From Natronolimnobius sp. AArcel1 (GTDB lineage Archaea; Halobacteriota; Halobacteria; Halobacteriales; Natrialbaceae): a stretch of 64,000 nt of DNA. Position numbers and translations under genes: made by a program. The stretch covers positions 124,001 to 188,000 of the forward strand of contig NZ_JAAKXY010000001.1 in assembly GCF_011043775.1 (NCBI RefSeq). The letters run 5' to 3'. Below are positions 38,955 to 48,070 of the stretch, piece after piece. The notes below the pieces were generated by a model. The model was not told where the DNA came from. It did not search any database and saw only the letters and a program-made list of their open reading frames with translations. Position 1 is the stretch's first letter; the number at the start of each line of letters is the position of its first letter.

Positions 38955-39704
38955 TTACAATCGCGCTGGCATAGCCTCGAGAGACGCCATCTCGTCGGCG
39001 AATTCGGTCGCCAGCGCGGCTTCAGCGCGCCGGAGTCGATAGGAGAGCGTCGAGCGCGGAATCTCGAGTTTCTCGGCGAGATCGGACAGTTCGACCTGCC
39101 GCGGCGTTTCGTAGTAGCCGTGCTCGACGGCCGCCTGCAGGGCCGCTTGTTGCTCGCGGGGCAACTCGGTCGCGCCGACATCGTCGTCGCTATGGTCGGG
39201 GTCGACATCGGTCAGCCGAAGCATTTCCATGCCCGTACACTCGCCGACCTCCTCGCCCAGCGCGTCGAAAAAGTCGTGAATCGGTGCCTCGTTCCCGAGG
39301 ACGATCCGCCAGCGGTAGCGCCGGCCCTCGCGATAGGTTTCGAACAGCAGCCCCTCTCCAAGGTGCTCGAGGGCGACGTGGGGAACTGACGTACACACGT
39401 CGGTGCGCTCCCAGTAGGTGTAGACGACGAGCGTGTCGCCCGAGCGATCTAACACCTGTACCTCACACGCTGCGCCGCAGTCGTCTTTGACCAAACAGTC
39501 GGCGAAGTAGTCCGCCGTTTTGTACGCTTGTTCTAAGGATTCGAGAGCCTCTTCGGAGCCGCTTGCGTGGTCGACCCGCCAGAGGCTATCGGCGCTGACG
39601 TGACACGACAGCGATCGAATGGAGGCGTCGGGGTGGTCCGCGAGCACGTCGGCCACCGGGTTCGTCCCCGGTTCGTACTCGAGGGCGAAGACGAATTCTC
39701 TCAT
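38955..39704 (-). CDS. HTH-10 (bacterio-opsin activator-like) regulator, probably metal-responsive
   Basis: A 249-residue transcription regulator. The C-terminal ~55 residues are the HTH-10 domain (LPREQQAALQAAVEHGYYETPRQVELSDLAEKL, then STLSYRLRRAE). The N-terminal ~170 residues are a sensor domain with Cys residues in LSCHVS, ADCLVKDDCGAACEV, DVCTSVPH and EVGECTGME, and a His-rich context. Thiol clusters of this kind suit zinc, cadmium or copper. It is upstream of the metal ATPase on the same strand, 79 bases apart. The ATG at 39704 is preferred to the one at 39731. Confidence 0.85.
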   Translation of the reverse strand: MREFVFALEYEPGTNPVADVLADHPDASIRSLSCHVSADSLWRVDHASGSEEALESLEQAYKTADYFADCLVKDDCGAACEVQVLDRSGDTLVVYTYWERTDVCTSVPHVALEHLGEGLLFETYREGRRYRWRIVLGNEAPIHDFFDALGEEVGECTGMEMLRLTDVDPDHSDDDVGATELPREQQAALQAAVEHGYYETPRQVELSDLAEKLEIPRSTLSYRLRRAEAALATEFADEMASLEAMPARL

Positions 39705-39763
39705 AGCTGTTGAAAGGGCCTCGGCGACCAAAGGGTTTCTCGCTGGCGACCGTAGCCTCGCCT

Positions 39764-40336
39764 ATGGTCGCGCTGTGTGCAGTTCACTCGAGCGTTTCGA
39801 GCCGGCTGAGTGCGTTCTGGGCGTTCTACCGCGGCTATACCAAGACGGCGGTTCACACCGCCGCGACGGCTGCACTCGCGATCTTCGGACTGCTCATCTT
39901 TCTCGATCCGTGGTTTGCCGCGCTCGCGATTGCGGCGTACGTTCTCCCGCCGGTCGTGTTATTCCTGCGCCACTCAAAACAGGTCGAGGCGACTGTGGGT
40001 CAGGCTGCTGCGGACGCGAATCATCCACGACCGGCGGCGTCCACCCAATCGGACACTGGATCGACCCAGTCGGCGCGTCCCGAATCGGTGACGACGCATC
40101 GACAACGGGAGGGAGAGACAACAACAGAGACCGGCGGCACCGATTCGGATTCGGACACAGACAGCGATGGCACGGATTCAGACAGTGACTCGGATTCTGA
40201 CTCAGACAGCGACGGGGCAGATTTAGACAGCGACGGACTGGACACTGATAGCGACGGGCCAGACACAGGCACGGATTCAGACAGCGATACCGATGGGTCA
40301 GACGGAGACTCCGATACGGACAGCGACTCCGACTGA
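39764..40336 (+). CDS. Membrane protein with Asp/Ser-rich repeat tail
   Basis: A 190-residue protein. Residues ~20-70 hold two membrane helices (TAVHTAATAALAIFGLLIFL and WFAALAIAAYVLPPVVLFL). From ~residue 120 to the end the sequence is an Asp-Ser/Thr-Asp-Gly repeat such as DSDSDSDSDSDGADLDSDG, reminiscent of the calcium-binding D-x-D-x-D-G motifs of thrombospondin type 3 repeats and Sdr proteins. Whether the tail is inside or outside is unclear. The start is ATG 39764; the upstream frame overlaps the regulator promoter. Confidence 0.65.
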   Translation: MVALCAVHSSVSSRLSAFWAFYRGYTKTAVHTAATAALAIFGLLIFLDPWFAALAIAAYVLPPVVLFLRHSKQVEATVGQAAADANHPRPAASTQSDTGSTQSARPESVTTHRQREGETTTETGGTDSDSDTDSDGTDSDSDSDSDSDSDGADLDSDGLDTDSDGPDTGTDSDSDTDGSDGDSDTDSDSD

Positions 40337-40355
40337 GGCGAACACTCGAGGCAGC

Positions 40356-40366
40356 AGTATTATACT
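40356..40366 (+). promoter_or_regulatory. TATA-like box of mobA
   Basis: AGTATTATACT stands ~30-40 bases before the GTG at 40395 and supports that codon as the start. Confidence 0.45.
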
Positions 40367-40394
40367 GATCTCGGCGGTACCTCGAGCCAGAGCC

Positions 40395-41057
40395 GTGTCG
40401 TCCACTCACACCCCATCGCTTGTCGGACTCGTCATCGCTGGTGGCTACTCCACGCGCTTTGGCGAGGCCGACAAAGCAGTCGCCGACCTCGCCGGGACGC
40501 CGATGATCCGCCGGGTTGTCGACCGACTGGCCCTCCTCACCGACTCGGTCGTCGTCAACTGCCGCGAGGACCAACACGAGGCGATCCGGGGCGCACTCGA
40601 GGGCTGTACACCGGAAATCCGATTCGCGTTCGATCCAGTCGACGATCAGGGACCAGTGGCCGGCATCCGGACCGGCCTCGAGGCACTCGAGCGGGAGTAC
40701 GCGGCCGTCGTCGCCTGCGACATGCCCTTCGTCGACCCGGCGCTGTTCGAGGTGCTTCTCGAGCGCGCACGCGAACACGACACCAGTGCTGACGCTGCCG
40801 GTGCCGACGCCGCCCTCGTCAAACTCGAGGACGGCTGGTATCAGACGACACAAGCGCTGTACCGGACTGATGCGATGGCACACGCCTGTGGTGACGCACT
40901 CGCAGTCGACGACGGCCGCATTCTCAGCGCACTCGAGCGTCTCGAGTACGTCACCGTCAACGGGGACACGCTCGAGCGTGCCGGCATCGACGAGACGAGT
41001 TTCGAGAGCATCGACACGCGGGAGGCACTCGAGGCAGCCGCAGATCGACTCGAGTAG
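40395..41057 (+). CDS. mobA: Molybdenum cofactor guanylyltransferase MobA
   Basis: MobA adds GMP to molybdopterin to make the guanine dinucleotide cofactor of the DMSO reductase family. The 220-residue protein has the nucleotide-binding loop GLVIAGGYSTRFGEADKAVADL, the DQGPVAGIRTGL motif and metal-binding Asp in ACDMPFVDP. The GTG at 40395 is chosen because a TATA-like box stands ~30 bases upstream and the longer frame continues into a low-complexity, Ser/Thr-rich stretch overlapping the preceding gene. No other Mo-cofactor genes are in the window. Confidence 0.88.
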   Translation: MSSTHTPSLVGLVIAGGYSTRFGEADKAVADLAGTPMIRRVVDRLALLTDSVVVNCREDQHEAIRGALEGCTPEIRFAFDPVDDQGPVAGIRTGLEALEREYAAVVACDMPFVDPALFEVLLERAREHDTSADAAGADAALVKLEDGWYQTTQALYRTDAMAHACGDALAVDDGRILSALERLEYVTVNGDTLERAGIDETSFESIDTREALEAAADRLE

Positions 41058-41151
41058 TGCGACTCGAACGTTCGAACGACAATCCCCTCGTTGCAGGCGA
41101 ACATGTTCGTCAGTTTTCTTCTGGGGAGCACCATCGTCCGAGAAGGCGTGA

Positions 41152-41159
41152 CTTATCAT
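41152..41159 (+). promoter_or_regulatory. TATA-like box of ilvD
   Basis: CTTATCAT lies ~24-29 bases before the ATG at 41181 and fits a leaderless start there. Confidence 0.45.
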
Positions 41160-41180
41160 GCCTCGACGCAAGGTGCGACC

Positions 41181-42905
41181 ATGAGCAGCGATGAGTTCGA
41201 CTACGGCAAAGACGAGCAGTTGCGCAGTCGTGAGGTGACCGAGGGCGCAGAGAAAGCCCCACATCGCGCGATGTTCCGCGCGATGGGATTCGACGACGAC
41301 GATTTTGGCTCGCCGATGATCGGCGTACCAAACCCCGCGGCCGATATCACGCCGTGTAACGTCCACCTCGATGATGTCGCAGACGCCGCACTCGCCGGCG
41401 TCGACGACTCCGGCGGGATGCCCATCGAGTTCGGGACGATCACGATCTCGGACGCAATCTCGATGGGGACCGAAGGGATGAAAGCCTCGCTCATCTCTCG
41501 AGAACTGATCGCCGACTCCGTCGAACTGGTCAGTTTTGGCGAGCGGATGGACGGGTTGGTCACCATCGGCGGCTGTGACAAGAACATGCCCGGGATGATG
41601 ATGGCCGCGATCCGGACGGATCTCCCAAGCGTCTTCCTCTACGGCGGCTCGATCATGCCCGGCGAGCACGAGGGTCGCGAGGTCACCGTTCAGAACCTCT
41701 TCGAGGGCGTTGGTGCCGTCTCTGACGGCGATATGTCTGCCGAAGAACTCGACGAGATGGAACGCCACGCCTGCCCCGGTGCCGGTTCCTGCGGTGGCAT
41801 GTTCACCGCGAACACGATGGCCTCGATTTCGGAGGCACTCGGCTTCGCACCGCTTGGCAGTTCCAGTCCGCCAGCAGAAGACGAGGCTCGCTACGAGGTC
41901 GCCCGCGAAGCCGGTGAACTCGCCGTCGAAGCCGTCGAAGCCCAGCGCAAACCCTCTGACTTCCTGAGTAAGCAATCGTTCGAGAACGCTATCGCCCTGC
42001 AGGTCGCCGTCGGCGGTTCGACCAACGCCGTCCTCCACCTGCTCGCGATGGCCGCCGAAGCCGGTGTCGACCTCGAGATCGAGGAGTTCGACGAGATCAG
42101 CCAGCGCACGCCGAAGATCGCCGACCTCCAGCCCGGCGGCACGCGCGTGATGAACGACCTCCACGAAATCGGCGGCGTGCCGGTCATCCTGAACGCCCTC
42201 TACGAGGCCGATCTGCTCCACGGCGACGCACTGACCGTCACCGGGAACACAATCGGCGAGGAACTCGAGGCACTCGACGTGCCGGCTATCGAGGACCTCG
42301 GCGCAGACTTCCTCTACACCGTCGAGGAGCCGAAAAACGAGCAGGGCGCGATCCGTATCCTGACGGGCAATCTCGCGCCCGGCGGCTCCGTTCTCAAGGT
42401 GACCGGCGACGACGACCTGCGCCACGAGGGACCAGCCCGTGTCTTCGAGGAGGAAGAAGCTGCGATGAAGTACGTCCAGGAGGGCAACGTCGAATCCGGC
42501 GACGTGCTCATCATCCGTAACGAGGGGCCACAGGGCGGCCCCGGCATGCGTGAGATGCTCGGCGTCACGAGCGCTGTTGCCGGCCAGGGCCACGCCGAAG
42601 ACGTCGCACTCATCACCGACGGCCGCTTCTCTGGTGCCACACGTGGCTTTTCGATCGGCCACGTCGCACCCGAAGCCTTCGCTGGCGGCCCAATCGGCCT
42701 CATAGAGGACGGGGACGTCGTTGAGATCGACATCGACGAACGGACGCTTGCTGTCGATCTGACCGACGACGAACTCGCCGAACGCCGCGACGAGTGGGAT
42801 CAGCCAGAACCAAACTACGACACCGGCGTGCTCGCGAAGTTCGGCCGTGACTTTGGCTCCGCTGAAAACGGTGCCGTGACCAATCCTGGCGTCAAACACG
42901 ACTAA
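41181..42905 (+). CDS. ilvD: Dihydroxy-acid dehydratase IlvD
   Basis: IlvD makes 2-keto acids from dihydroxy acids in valine, leucine and isoleucine synthesis. The 574-residue protein has the Fe-S cluster Cys motifs TIGGCDKNMPGMM and CPGAGSCGGMFTANTM and an earlier Cys in ITPCNVHLD, the conserved GRFSGATRGFSIGH near the end and the family's usual length. The ATG at 41181 is supported by a TATA-like box and by the acidic N-terminus MSSDEFDYGKDE. A long open frame on the other strand through this gene is a shadow. Confidence 0.97.
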   Translation: MSSDEFDYGKDEQLRSREVTEGAEKAPHRAMFRAMGFDDDDFGSPMIGVPNPAADITPCNVHLDDVADAALAGVDDSGGMPIEFGTITISDAISMGTEGMKASLISRELIADSVELVSFGERMDGLVTIGGCDKNMPGMMMAAIRTDLPSVFLYGGSIMPGEHEGREVTVQNLFEGVGAVSDGDMSAEELDEMERHACPGAGSCGGMFTANTMASISEALGFAPLGSSSPPAEDEARYEVAREAGELAVEAVEAQRKPSDFLSKQSFENAIALQVAVGGSTNAVLHLLAMAAEAGVDLEIEEFDEISQRTPKIADLQPGGTRVMNDLHEIGGVPVILNALYEADLLHGDALTVTGNTIGEELEALDVPAIEDLGADFLYTVEEPKNEQGAIRILTGNLAPGGSVLKVTGDDDLRHEGPARVFEEEEAAMKYVQEGNVESGDVLIIRNEGPQGGPGMREMLGVTSAVAGQGHAEDVALITDGRFSGATRGFSIGHVAPEAFAGGPIGLIEDGDVVEIDIDERTLAVDLTDDELAERRDEWDQPEPNYDTGVLAKFGRDFGSAENGAVTNPGVKHD

Positions 42906-43063
42906 GTAGACGATTGCGGACGCGACGTTCGCGCTGTGTTAGACTTATTCACCTCTACAGCGTTCGAGTGAGGCTCGGTCGGAGGTCTCACTCCGGTGCG
43001 TGCCTTCGATTTCCTGCATGAACCTTTCGACGCCCTATCACAAAATGACCTATAGAGGAACGA

Positions 43064-43219
43064 ATGTGCAAATACTGTCTCGAGTGTAACTGGCAAATCA
43101 GTACGATGCAGGGCTACACGGAAGCAGAAACGTCAGAGAAAGCGATCGAGCATTTCGTCGAGACAGGCCATACAGTCGATACACTGCGACCACCGCCGAA
43201 AGCAGTGCTTCAAAATTGA
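43064..43219 (+). CDS. Small zinc-finger protein (51 residues)
   Basis: A 51-residue protein starting MCKYCLECNW. The first ten residues contain Cys2, Cys5 and Cys8, and a His-x5-His pattern is in IEHFVETGHTVD, so a treble-clef or Cys2His2-like zinc site is likely. The aromatic-Gly-Tyr and ETGHTVDTL segments resemble widely found haloarchaeal small zinc-finger proteins. A GAGGAA ribosome-binding-like stretch lies a few bases before the ATG. It stands alone between ilvD and the lipoprotein gene. Function unknown; such proteins have been linked to regulation in other haloarchaea. Confidence 0.7.
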   Translation: MCKYCLECNWQISTMQGYTEAETSEKAIEHFVETGHTVDTLRPPPKAVLQN

Positions 43220-43310
43220 CCCGCGGTTCGTTGCTGCGTGCACTCGATCGGTGCAAGTGCAGTGATTCCAAACCCGTTTTCAGACCAACTCGAGAGCGGA
43301 CCTGGTCGCC

Positions 43311-44708
43311 TTAGAACGGCGGCGAGTTCGGAATGTCGCTCTCGAAGTCGTCGACTGGGCGAACGCCGATACCGTGGAAGTCCGGCGTGCTGATGTCTTC
43401 GTCCTCGATCTCCTCATCAGAGTAGCCCGTAATCGGATCCGGCTGGGCAACGTCGACGATCTCGTGCGTCTCGATGTCAAGAATCGAGAAGCCAGGTGTG
43501 ACACCGGTCGCGGCGTGTGGGTCACCGGAGACGGGCTCAGGGCCGCGCAGACTGACGAACATGTATTCGCCGTCGGGCGACGACCACATGATGTCTGGTG
43601 CGTCTCGCTCTTCTGGCTCGTCGTTTTGCCATTCGCCGAAGGCATCGATTTCGTCGATGACTTCGTCGGTCTCTGGGTCGACGACAACGCCGTCGTTGGT
43701 CTCGCGGTTCAGGACCCACAGTTCCTCGCCATCTGGCGTGAACCAGAAGCCGTGTGCGTCGACACCTTCCGTGCTGACACCGTCTTCCGTGAGAATCTCG
43801 TCTTCGGCAGTGTCGTAGACGTAGAACTCGCCAACGCCTTCGTAATCAATGGAGTCCTCGTCAGCCTCTGGATCGGACGGAAGTCCGGCCGTGAGGTAGA
43901 ATTTCTCCTCGTCAGGGTGGGGCATCGTCCCGCAGTTGGTTGGCAGTTCGTCGTGGGAGTACGCAAGGTCGACCGTAAAGTCATCGTGGTCAACGATCAC
44001 GAGCGCGCCGTCGTGGTAACTTGGGCCGAGTGTGTGCAGCGAGCGACCGTCATGAGCGAACTGGTGACAGATCGGTGCACCGGAATCGATACCGGCGTCC
44101 TGAACGACATCATTTTCGAGAACCTCGATGTAGTCGGTCTCTTCGAACTCCTCTTCCTCGAGGTCGGCTTCGACGCGGACGATCTTTCCATCGTCGATCA
44201 CGTCGACGTGAATGTACTCGTCGTCAGGCGAGAACGCGGCCATGTGTGAGCCAGGACCGGTCTCGATGTTGCCAACGAGTTCGTAGTCTTCGGTCCGGAA
44301 GACAAGGGTCCGTGCACCAGCCGTACAGGCGATTGCGGCGTACTCGTAGTCCGAACTGAAATCGATCATGTGCGGAACGACGCCTTCGTCTGGGACACCC
44401 TCGAGTTGGTTGAGATCGATCAGTTCGCTGGTCTCAACCGTAGACCCGGCACTTGGTCTGTAGATGTAGATCGTATCCTGGCCCTGGTCAAGCGCCCAGA
44501 TATCGTACATCAACTGTTCTTCTTCCTCTTCTTCTCCCTCCTCCTCTTCTTCCTCTTCCTCTTCGCTCTCGTCGTCGTCTTCTGGTTCTTCCTCTTCCTC
44601 GGGTTCGTCGTCAGTATCGTCATCAGCACCGGCGCAACCAGCAATAGCAATAATACCTGCGCTGGCACTACCGGCGAGAAGTTTTCGTCGAGTCGGATCG
44701 ATCGTCAT
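43311..44708 (-). CDS. Tat-exported lipoprotein with beta-propeller
   Basis: A 465-residue secreted protein anchored by lipid. The signal has twin Arg in PTRRKLLAGSASAGIIAIAGC with a lipobox ending in Cys. A remarkable linker of ~35 residues, almost all Glu and Asp, follows. The rest has a seven-fold pattern of WD40/YVTN-like blades (for example AAFSPDDEYIHVDV and FWFTPDGEELWVLNRE). Extracellular beta-propellers bind proteins, metals or cofactors; the ligand is unknown. It has its own transcript; the gene downstream is separated by ~90 bases and points the other way. Confidence 0.85.
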   Translation of the reverse strand: MTIDPTRRKLLAGSASAGIIAIAGCAGADDDTDDEPEEEEEPEDDDESEEEEEEEEEGEEEEEEQLMYDIWALDQGQDTIYIYRPSAGSTVETSELIDLNQLEGVPDEGVVPHMIDFSSDYEYAAIACTAGARTLVFRTEDYELVGNIETGPGSHMAAFSPDDEYIHVDVIDDGKIVRVEADLEEEEFEETDYIEVLENDVVQDAGIDSGAPICHQFAHDGRSLHTLGPSYHDGALVIVDHDDFTVDLAYSHDELPTNCGTMPHPDEEKFYLTAGLPSDPEADEDSIDYEGVGEFYVYDTAEDEILTEDGVSTEGVDAHGFWFTPDGEELWVLNRETNDGVVVDPETDEVIDEIDAFGEWQNDEPEERDAPDIMWSSPDGEYMFVSLRGPEPVSGDPHAATGVTPGFSILDIETHEIVDVAQPDPITGYSDEEIEDEDISTPDFHGIGVRPVDDFESDIPNSPPF

Positions 44709-44995
44709 GTCTGCGTACTCCGAACTACGGGATGAAAAGTTTGCGGGTTTCAGTCCGTCTCTGTGGCAAATATGGCGGATGTGGGGTATAGAGGAAAGTA
44801 TTGTCGTGAACTCTGTTGCCCATCAACGCGACTGTCCAGATTCAACCGTTACCCGTCATACTACGACTCATCTCAACCTTTTACCAGAAATTATTTCCGC
44901 TAACTGTGTCACACTCCACACACGTTGGTGAGTGATAGCGTGGGTGGTTTTCCCATGACTACACGAGTTTCAGTTACAACTGTTGGCGGGCGAAC

Positions 44996-45427
44996 TCAGT
45001 CCCGTCGCTCAAGAATTCGGTCGATTATGTGTCGGGTCGATAATATTTCGCTATCGGCTGTGGGCTCGCGGGCGCTTGCGCGTTTGACGACACACTCAAT
45101 TTCGCGGCGCTCGAGTTCGTCCTCGATAGCTGACTCGTCGTGGTGCTGGTCGTGACCGAGTGCAATCACGTCAGGGTCGATCGCTTCGATTGGCACAAAA
45201 ATATCTTCCTCGTGGCCGAGAATCGCCCGGTCGACCGGCTCGAGGGCATCAACGACGTCGCGGCGCTGTTTGGCTGGACAGATCGGAGTTTCCTTGTGAT
45301 CGACGTTAGCCTTACGCGCGACGATAACGACGAGTTCGTCACCCATCGCAGCGGCCTCCTCGAGATAGTGGACGTGCCCGGGGTGGAGTATATCAAACGT
45401 CCCCTGGGCGATGATCGTTCTGGTCAT
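44996..45427 (-). CDS. ribL: FAD synthase RibL (archaeal nucleotidyltransferase)
   Basis: RibL transfers AMP to FMN to make FAD in archaea. The 143-residue protein is a single cytidylyltransferase-like domain with [17 protein letters not shown] (HxGH motif), conserved [11 protein letters not shown] and STRHIIDRI near the C-terminus. Related enzymes use glycerol-3-phosphate (TagD), but the archaeal context and the Cys in [12 protein letters not shown] and IECVVKR fit RibL. It follows the JAMM protease gene by 106 bases on the same strand. Length is normal. Confidence 0.85.
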   Translation of the reverse strand: MTRTIIAQGTFDILHPGHVHYLEEAAAMGDELVVIVARKANVDHKETPICPAKQRRDVVDALEPVDRAILGHEEDIFVPIEAIDPDVIALGHDQHHDESAIEDELERREIECVVKRASAREPTADSEILSTRHIIDRILERRD

Positions 45428-45533
45428 TGTTCTGGCCCTACGGTTTCAGCGGTTTGCGTTGCCCGCCGCCTCGTCGCTGGTTGGCTGCTCAGTGCGCTCA
45501 TCGTCGAATCTGTCCCCTGGTACAATCCCATCG

Positions 45534-46031
45534 TTAGCCTCGCAAATCCTCATCGATATCCGCCTGCGTAAAGTCGAAGAAGTCCTCCGAATCGGGGAGT
45601 TCGACATCGATAACGTGCAGATTCGTCCGTTTCCCACTCGAGTCGAACGCCGTCCAGTCTGAGCGGCGATACGGTGCGCCGATAATGATGTGGACGCTTC
45701 CCCGACCGAACGTTTCTAAATCCGCGCTGCTCGGCCTAATAACGCCGTTTGGATGCGAGTGGACGCTTCCGAGAGCCTTGACATCGTTCGGAATCTGGCT
45801 CGTTCTGACAGTGGCGCTCACGCTGTTGGATTCCGTTCCTGGGACCACGAGAACGTCCGTGATCACCAGTCCATCTTGCTCGAGTCCAAGTTGGCTCGCT
45901 TCAGTCCCGCGCAGAAAGCCCATGTACTCGTCCGGGTGGGCGGCTTCCGAGGATTCGATGGCAAACTCGAGGGTTTCCTCGGCGATGCCAAGAATCTCGT
46001 TCGACCGAAACAGCGCGTCGAGCAGCCCCAT
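45534..46031 (-). CDS. JAMM/MPN+ metalloprotease
   Basis: A 165-residue protein with the full JAMM zinc motif: Glu in DEYMGFLRG, then SVHSHPNGVIRPSSADLETF (H-x-H-x7-S-x2-D). Haloarchaeal JAMM enzymes cleave the ubiquitin-like SAMP proteins from their targets, so a desampylase is one reasonable role (inference). The ATG at 46031 follows a GGGGAGAT ribosome-binding-like stretch; the frame upstream to 46112 is basic and overlaps the divergent promoter. RibL is downstream on the same strand and the RecJ-like gene is divergent. Confidence 0.87.
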   Translation of the reverse strand: MGLLDALFRSNEILGIAEETLEFAIESSEAAHPDEYMGFLRGTEASQLGLEQDGLVITDVLVVPGTESNSVSATVRTSQIPNDVKALGSVHSHPNGVIRPSSADLETFGRGSVHIIIGAPYRRSDWTAFDSSGKRTNLHVIDVELPDSEDFFDFTQADIDEDLRG

Positions 46032-46159
46032 ATCTCCCCGTCCGGGCTTGCGGTTGCTAAACGTTCCGATGCGTCGGTTGGGGAATCCGAGGCATGTGCC
46101 GAGTCGCTCCATCTCCTTGGCAAGGGTTATACGCGGCCACCCCCAAACGACGAGTCAAG

Positions 46160-48070
46160 ATGACACGAGCGTCCGCCGGGGAGCCCGGCGCGGACGACGG
46201 GGATTCCGTCGTCTACGATCTCGATGCTGATTGTACCGCAGATGATATTGACCGCAACCAGGCCTATCTCGCCACAATTAACGGTATTGTCGATTACGGC
46301 GTCTTCGTCGACCTCTCCGAATCCGTCTCCGGCCTCGTCCACGAATCCGTTCTCGAAGGCACCTTTGCTGTCGGCGACGACCTCGCCGTCGAACTCGAGA
46401 CGGTCCGCGACAACGGCGACATGGCGTTCGAACCCGCCGACATCGACCTTGAGGATGCGCCCATCGAAGCCATTTCTCACGAGTACTCGCTGACCGGAAC
46501 CGGCCGCCTCGAGGCCAACGTCGGCGAACAGGTCCACCTCGAGGGCGAGATCGTTCAGGTCAAACAGACCGGCGGGCCGACAATCTTCCACATCGCGGAC
46601 GAAGACGGTGTCGTCCCGTGTGCGGCGTTCGAAGAAGCTGGCGTCCGCGCCTACCCGTCCGTTGAAGTCGGCGATGTCGTCCGCGTCACCGGTACCCCCG
46701 AACACCGTGACGAATCGGTCCAGATCGAAGTCGACGGCCTCTCGAAACTCGAGGGCGAAGACGCTGAAGACGCTCGCGAGCGCATCGACGCTGCACTCGA
46801 CGAACGCGCAGAACCGCACGATGTCGAGCCGCTGATCGACTGGCCTGCCTTCGAAAAGCTCCGCCCAAGCCTGCAAGAAGTCGCGAAACGACTTCGCCGA
46901 ACAGTGCTTGAGGGGCGCCCAATTCGCGTCCGCCATCACGCAGACGGCGACGGCATGTGCGCTGCCGTGCCCGTCCAGATTGCCCTCGAGCGATTCATCG
47001 CTGATGTCCACGAGGACGACAACGCGCCACGCCACCTCATCAAGCGCCTGCCCGCGAAAGCGCCGTTCTACGAGATGGAAGATGCGACGCGCGACCTCAA
47101 CTTCGCGCTCGAGGACCGCGAGAAACACGGCCAGCAACTGCCTCTCCTGTTGATGCTGGACAACGGCTCGACCGCAGAGGATGTCCCCGCCTACGAGACG
47201 CTGGCTCACTACGATATCCCAATCGTCGCTATCGATCACCACCACCCCGACCCTGACGCAGTGAGCGACCTGCTCGATTCCCACGTCAATCCGTACCTCC
47301 ACGACGAGGACTACCGGATCACGACGGGAATGCTCTGTGTGGAACTCGCGCGGATGATCTATCCGGACCTCACCGAGGAACTGCGCCACGTCCCCGCCGT
47401 TGCCGGCCTCTCGGATCGCTCGAAAGCCGACGCGATGACCGACTACCTCGAGTTAGCTGGCGAGGAAGGCTACGACGAAGACCGCCTGCAGGACCTGAGC
47501 GAAGCGCTCGACTACGCCGCGTTCTGGCTGCGCTATAACTCCGGTGACCGCCTGATTCAGGACCTCCTGCAGGTCGGCAGCGACGACGAGGACCGCCACG
47601 ACGAACTCGTCTCCTTCTTTGCCGACCGCGCCCGCGCAGAGGTCGACGAGCAACTCGACGCAGCCATGCCCCACCTCGAGCACGAAGACCTCGAGAACGG
47701 CGCGCATCTCTACCGGATCGACGTGGAGAACCACGCCCACCGATTTACCTACCCTGCACCCGGTAAAACGACCGGCGAGATTCACGACCGTAAAATCGAA
47801 GAAACTGGCGATCCTGTCATCACGGTCGGATACGGCCCTGACTTCGCTGTGCTTCGATCCGATGGCGTCCGCCTTGACATCCCCACGATGGTCACCGAAC
47901 TCGAGGAAGAGATCCCCGGCGGCGGCGTCTCCGGCGGCGGCCACCTCGTTGTCGGCTCGATCAAGTTCGTGAAAGGCAAACGTGAGGAAGTGATCGACGC
48001 CCTGGTCGAGAAGATGGAAGATGCAGAACTCGACGAAGCGCTCTCGAGTGCGGCACCGATTGACGACTGA
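46160..48070 (+). CDS. RecJ-like DHH-family nuclease with S1 and OB domains
   Basis: A 636-residue protein that resembles the archaeal RecJ-like/GAN family (single-strand exonuclease or phosphoesterase). It has an N-terminal S1 domain (NGIVDYGVFVDLSESVSGLVHES), an OB-fold (residues ~105-190), then the DHH domain with RHHADGDGMCAAVPVQ, LLMLDNGSTAED and AIDHHHPDPD. The DHHA1 motif GGGVSGGGHLVVGSI closes the protein. All catalytic Asp and His residues are visible. The ATG at 46160 is chosen over the upstream one at 46094. It is divergent from the JAMM gene. Confidence 0.88.
   Translation: MTRASAGEPGADDGDSVVYDLDADCTADDIDRNQAYLATINGIVDYGVFVDLSESVSGLVHESVLEGTFAVGDDLAVELETVRDNGDMAFEPADIDLEDAPIEAISHEYSLTGTGRLEANVGEQVHLEGEIVQVKQTGGPTIFHIADEDGVVPCAAFEEAGVRAYPSVEVGDVVRVTGTPEHRDESVQIEVDGLSKLEGEDAEDARERIDAALDERAEPHDVEPLIDWPAFEKLRPSLQEVAKRLRRTVLEGRPIRVRHHADGDGMCAAVPVQIALERFIADVHEDDNAPRHLIKRLPAKAPFYEMEDATRDLNFALEDREKHGQQLPLLLMLDNGSTAEDVPAYETLAHYDIPIVAIDHHHPDPDAVSDLLDSHVNPYLHDEDYRITTGMLCVELARMIYPDLTEELRHVPAVAGLSDRSKADAMTDYLELAGEEGYDEDRLQDLSEALDYAAFWLRYNSGDRLIQDLLQVGSDDEDRHDELVSFFADRARAEVDEQLDAAMPHLEHEDLENGAHLYRIDVENHAHRFTYPAPGKTTGEIHDRKIEETGDPVITVGYGPDFAVLRSDGVRLDIPTMVTELEEEIPGGGVSGGGHLVVGSIKFVKGKREEVIDALVEKMEDAELDEALSSAAPIDD

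Noticed and set aside
39894-42899. A 1001-codon open frame on the minus strand across mobA and ilvD
   Set aside because: It is antisense to two well-recognised genes and its Val/Asp/Arg-rich composition is what the opposite strand of a GC-rich acidic gene gives. No motif is present.
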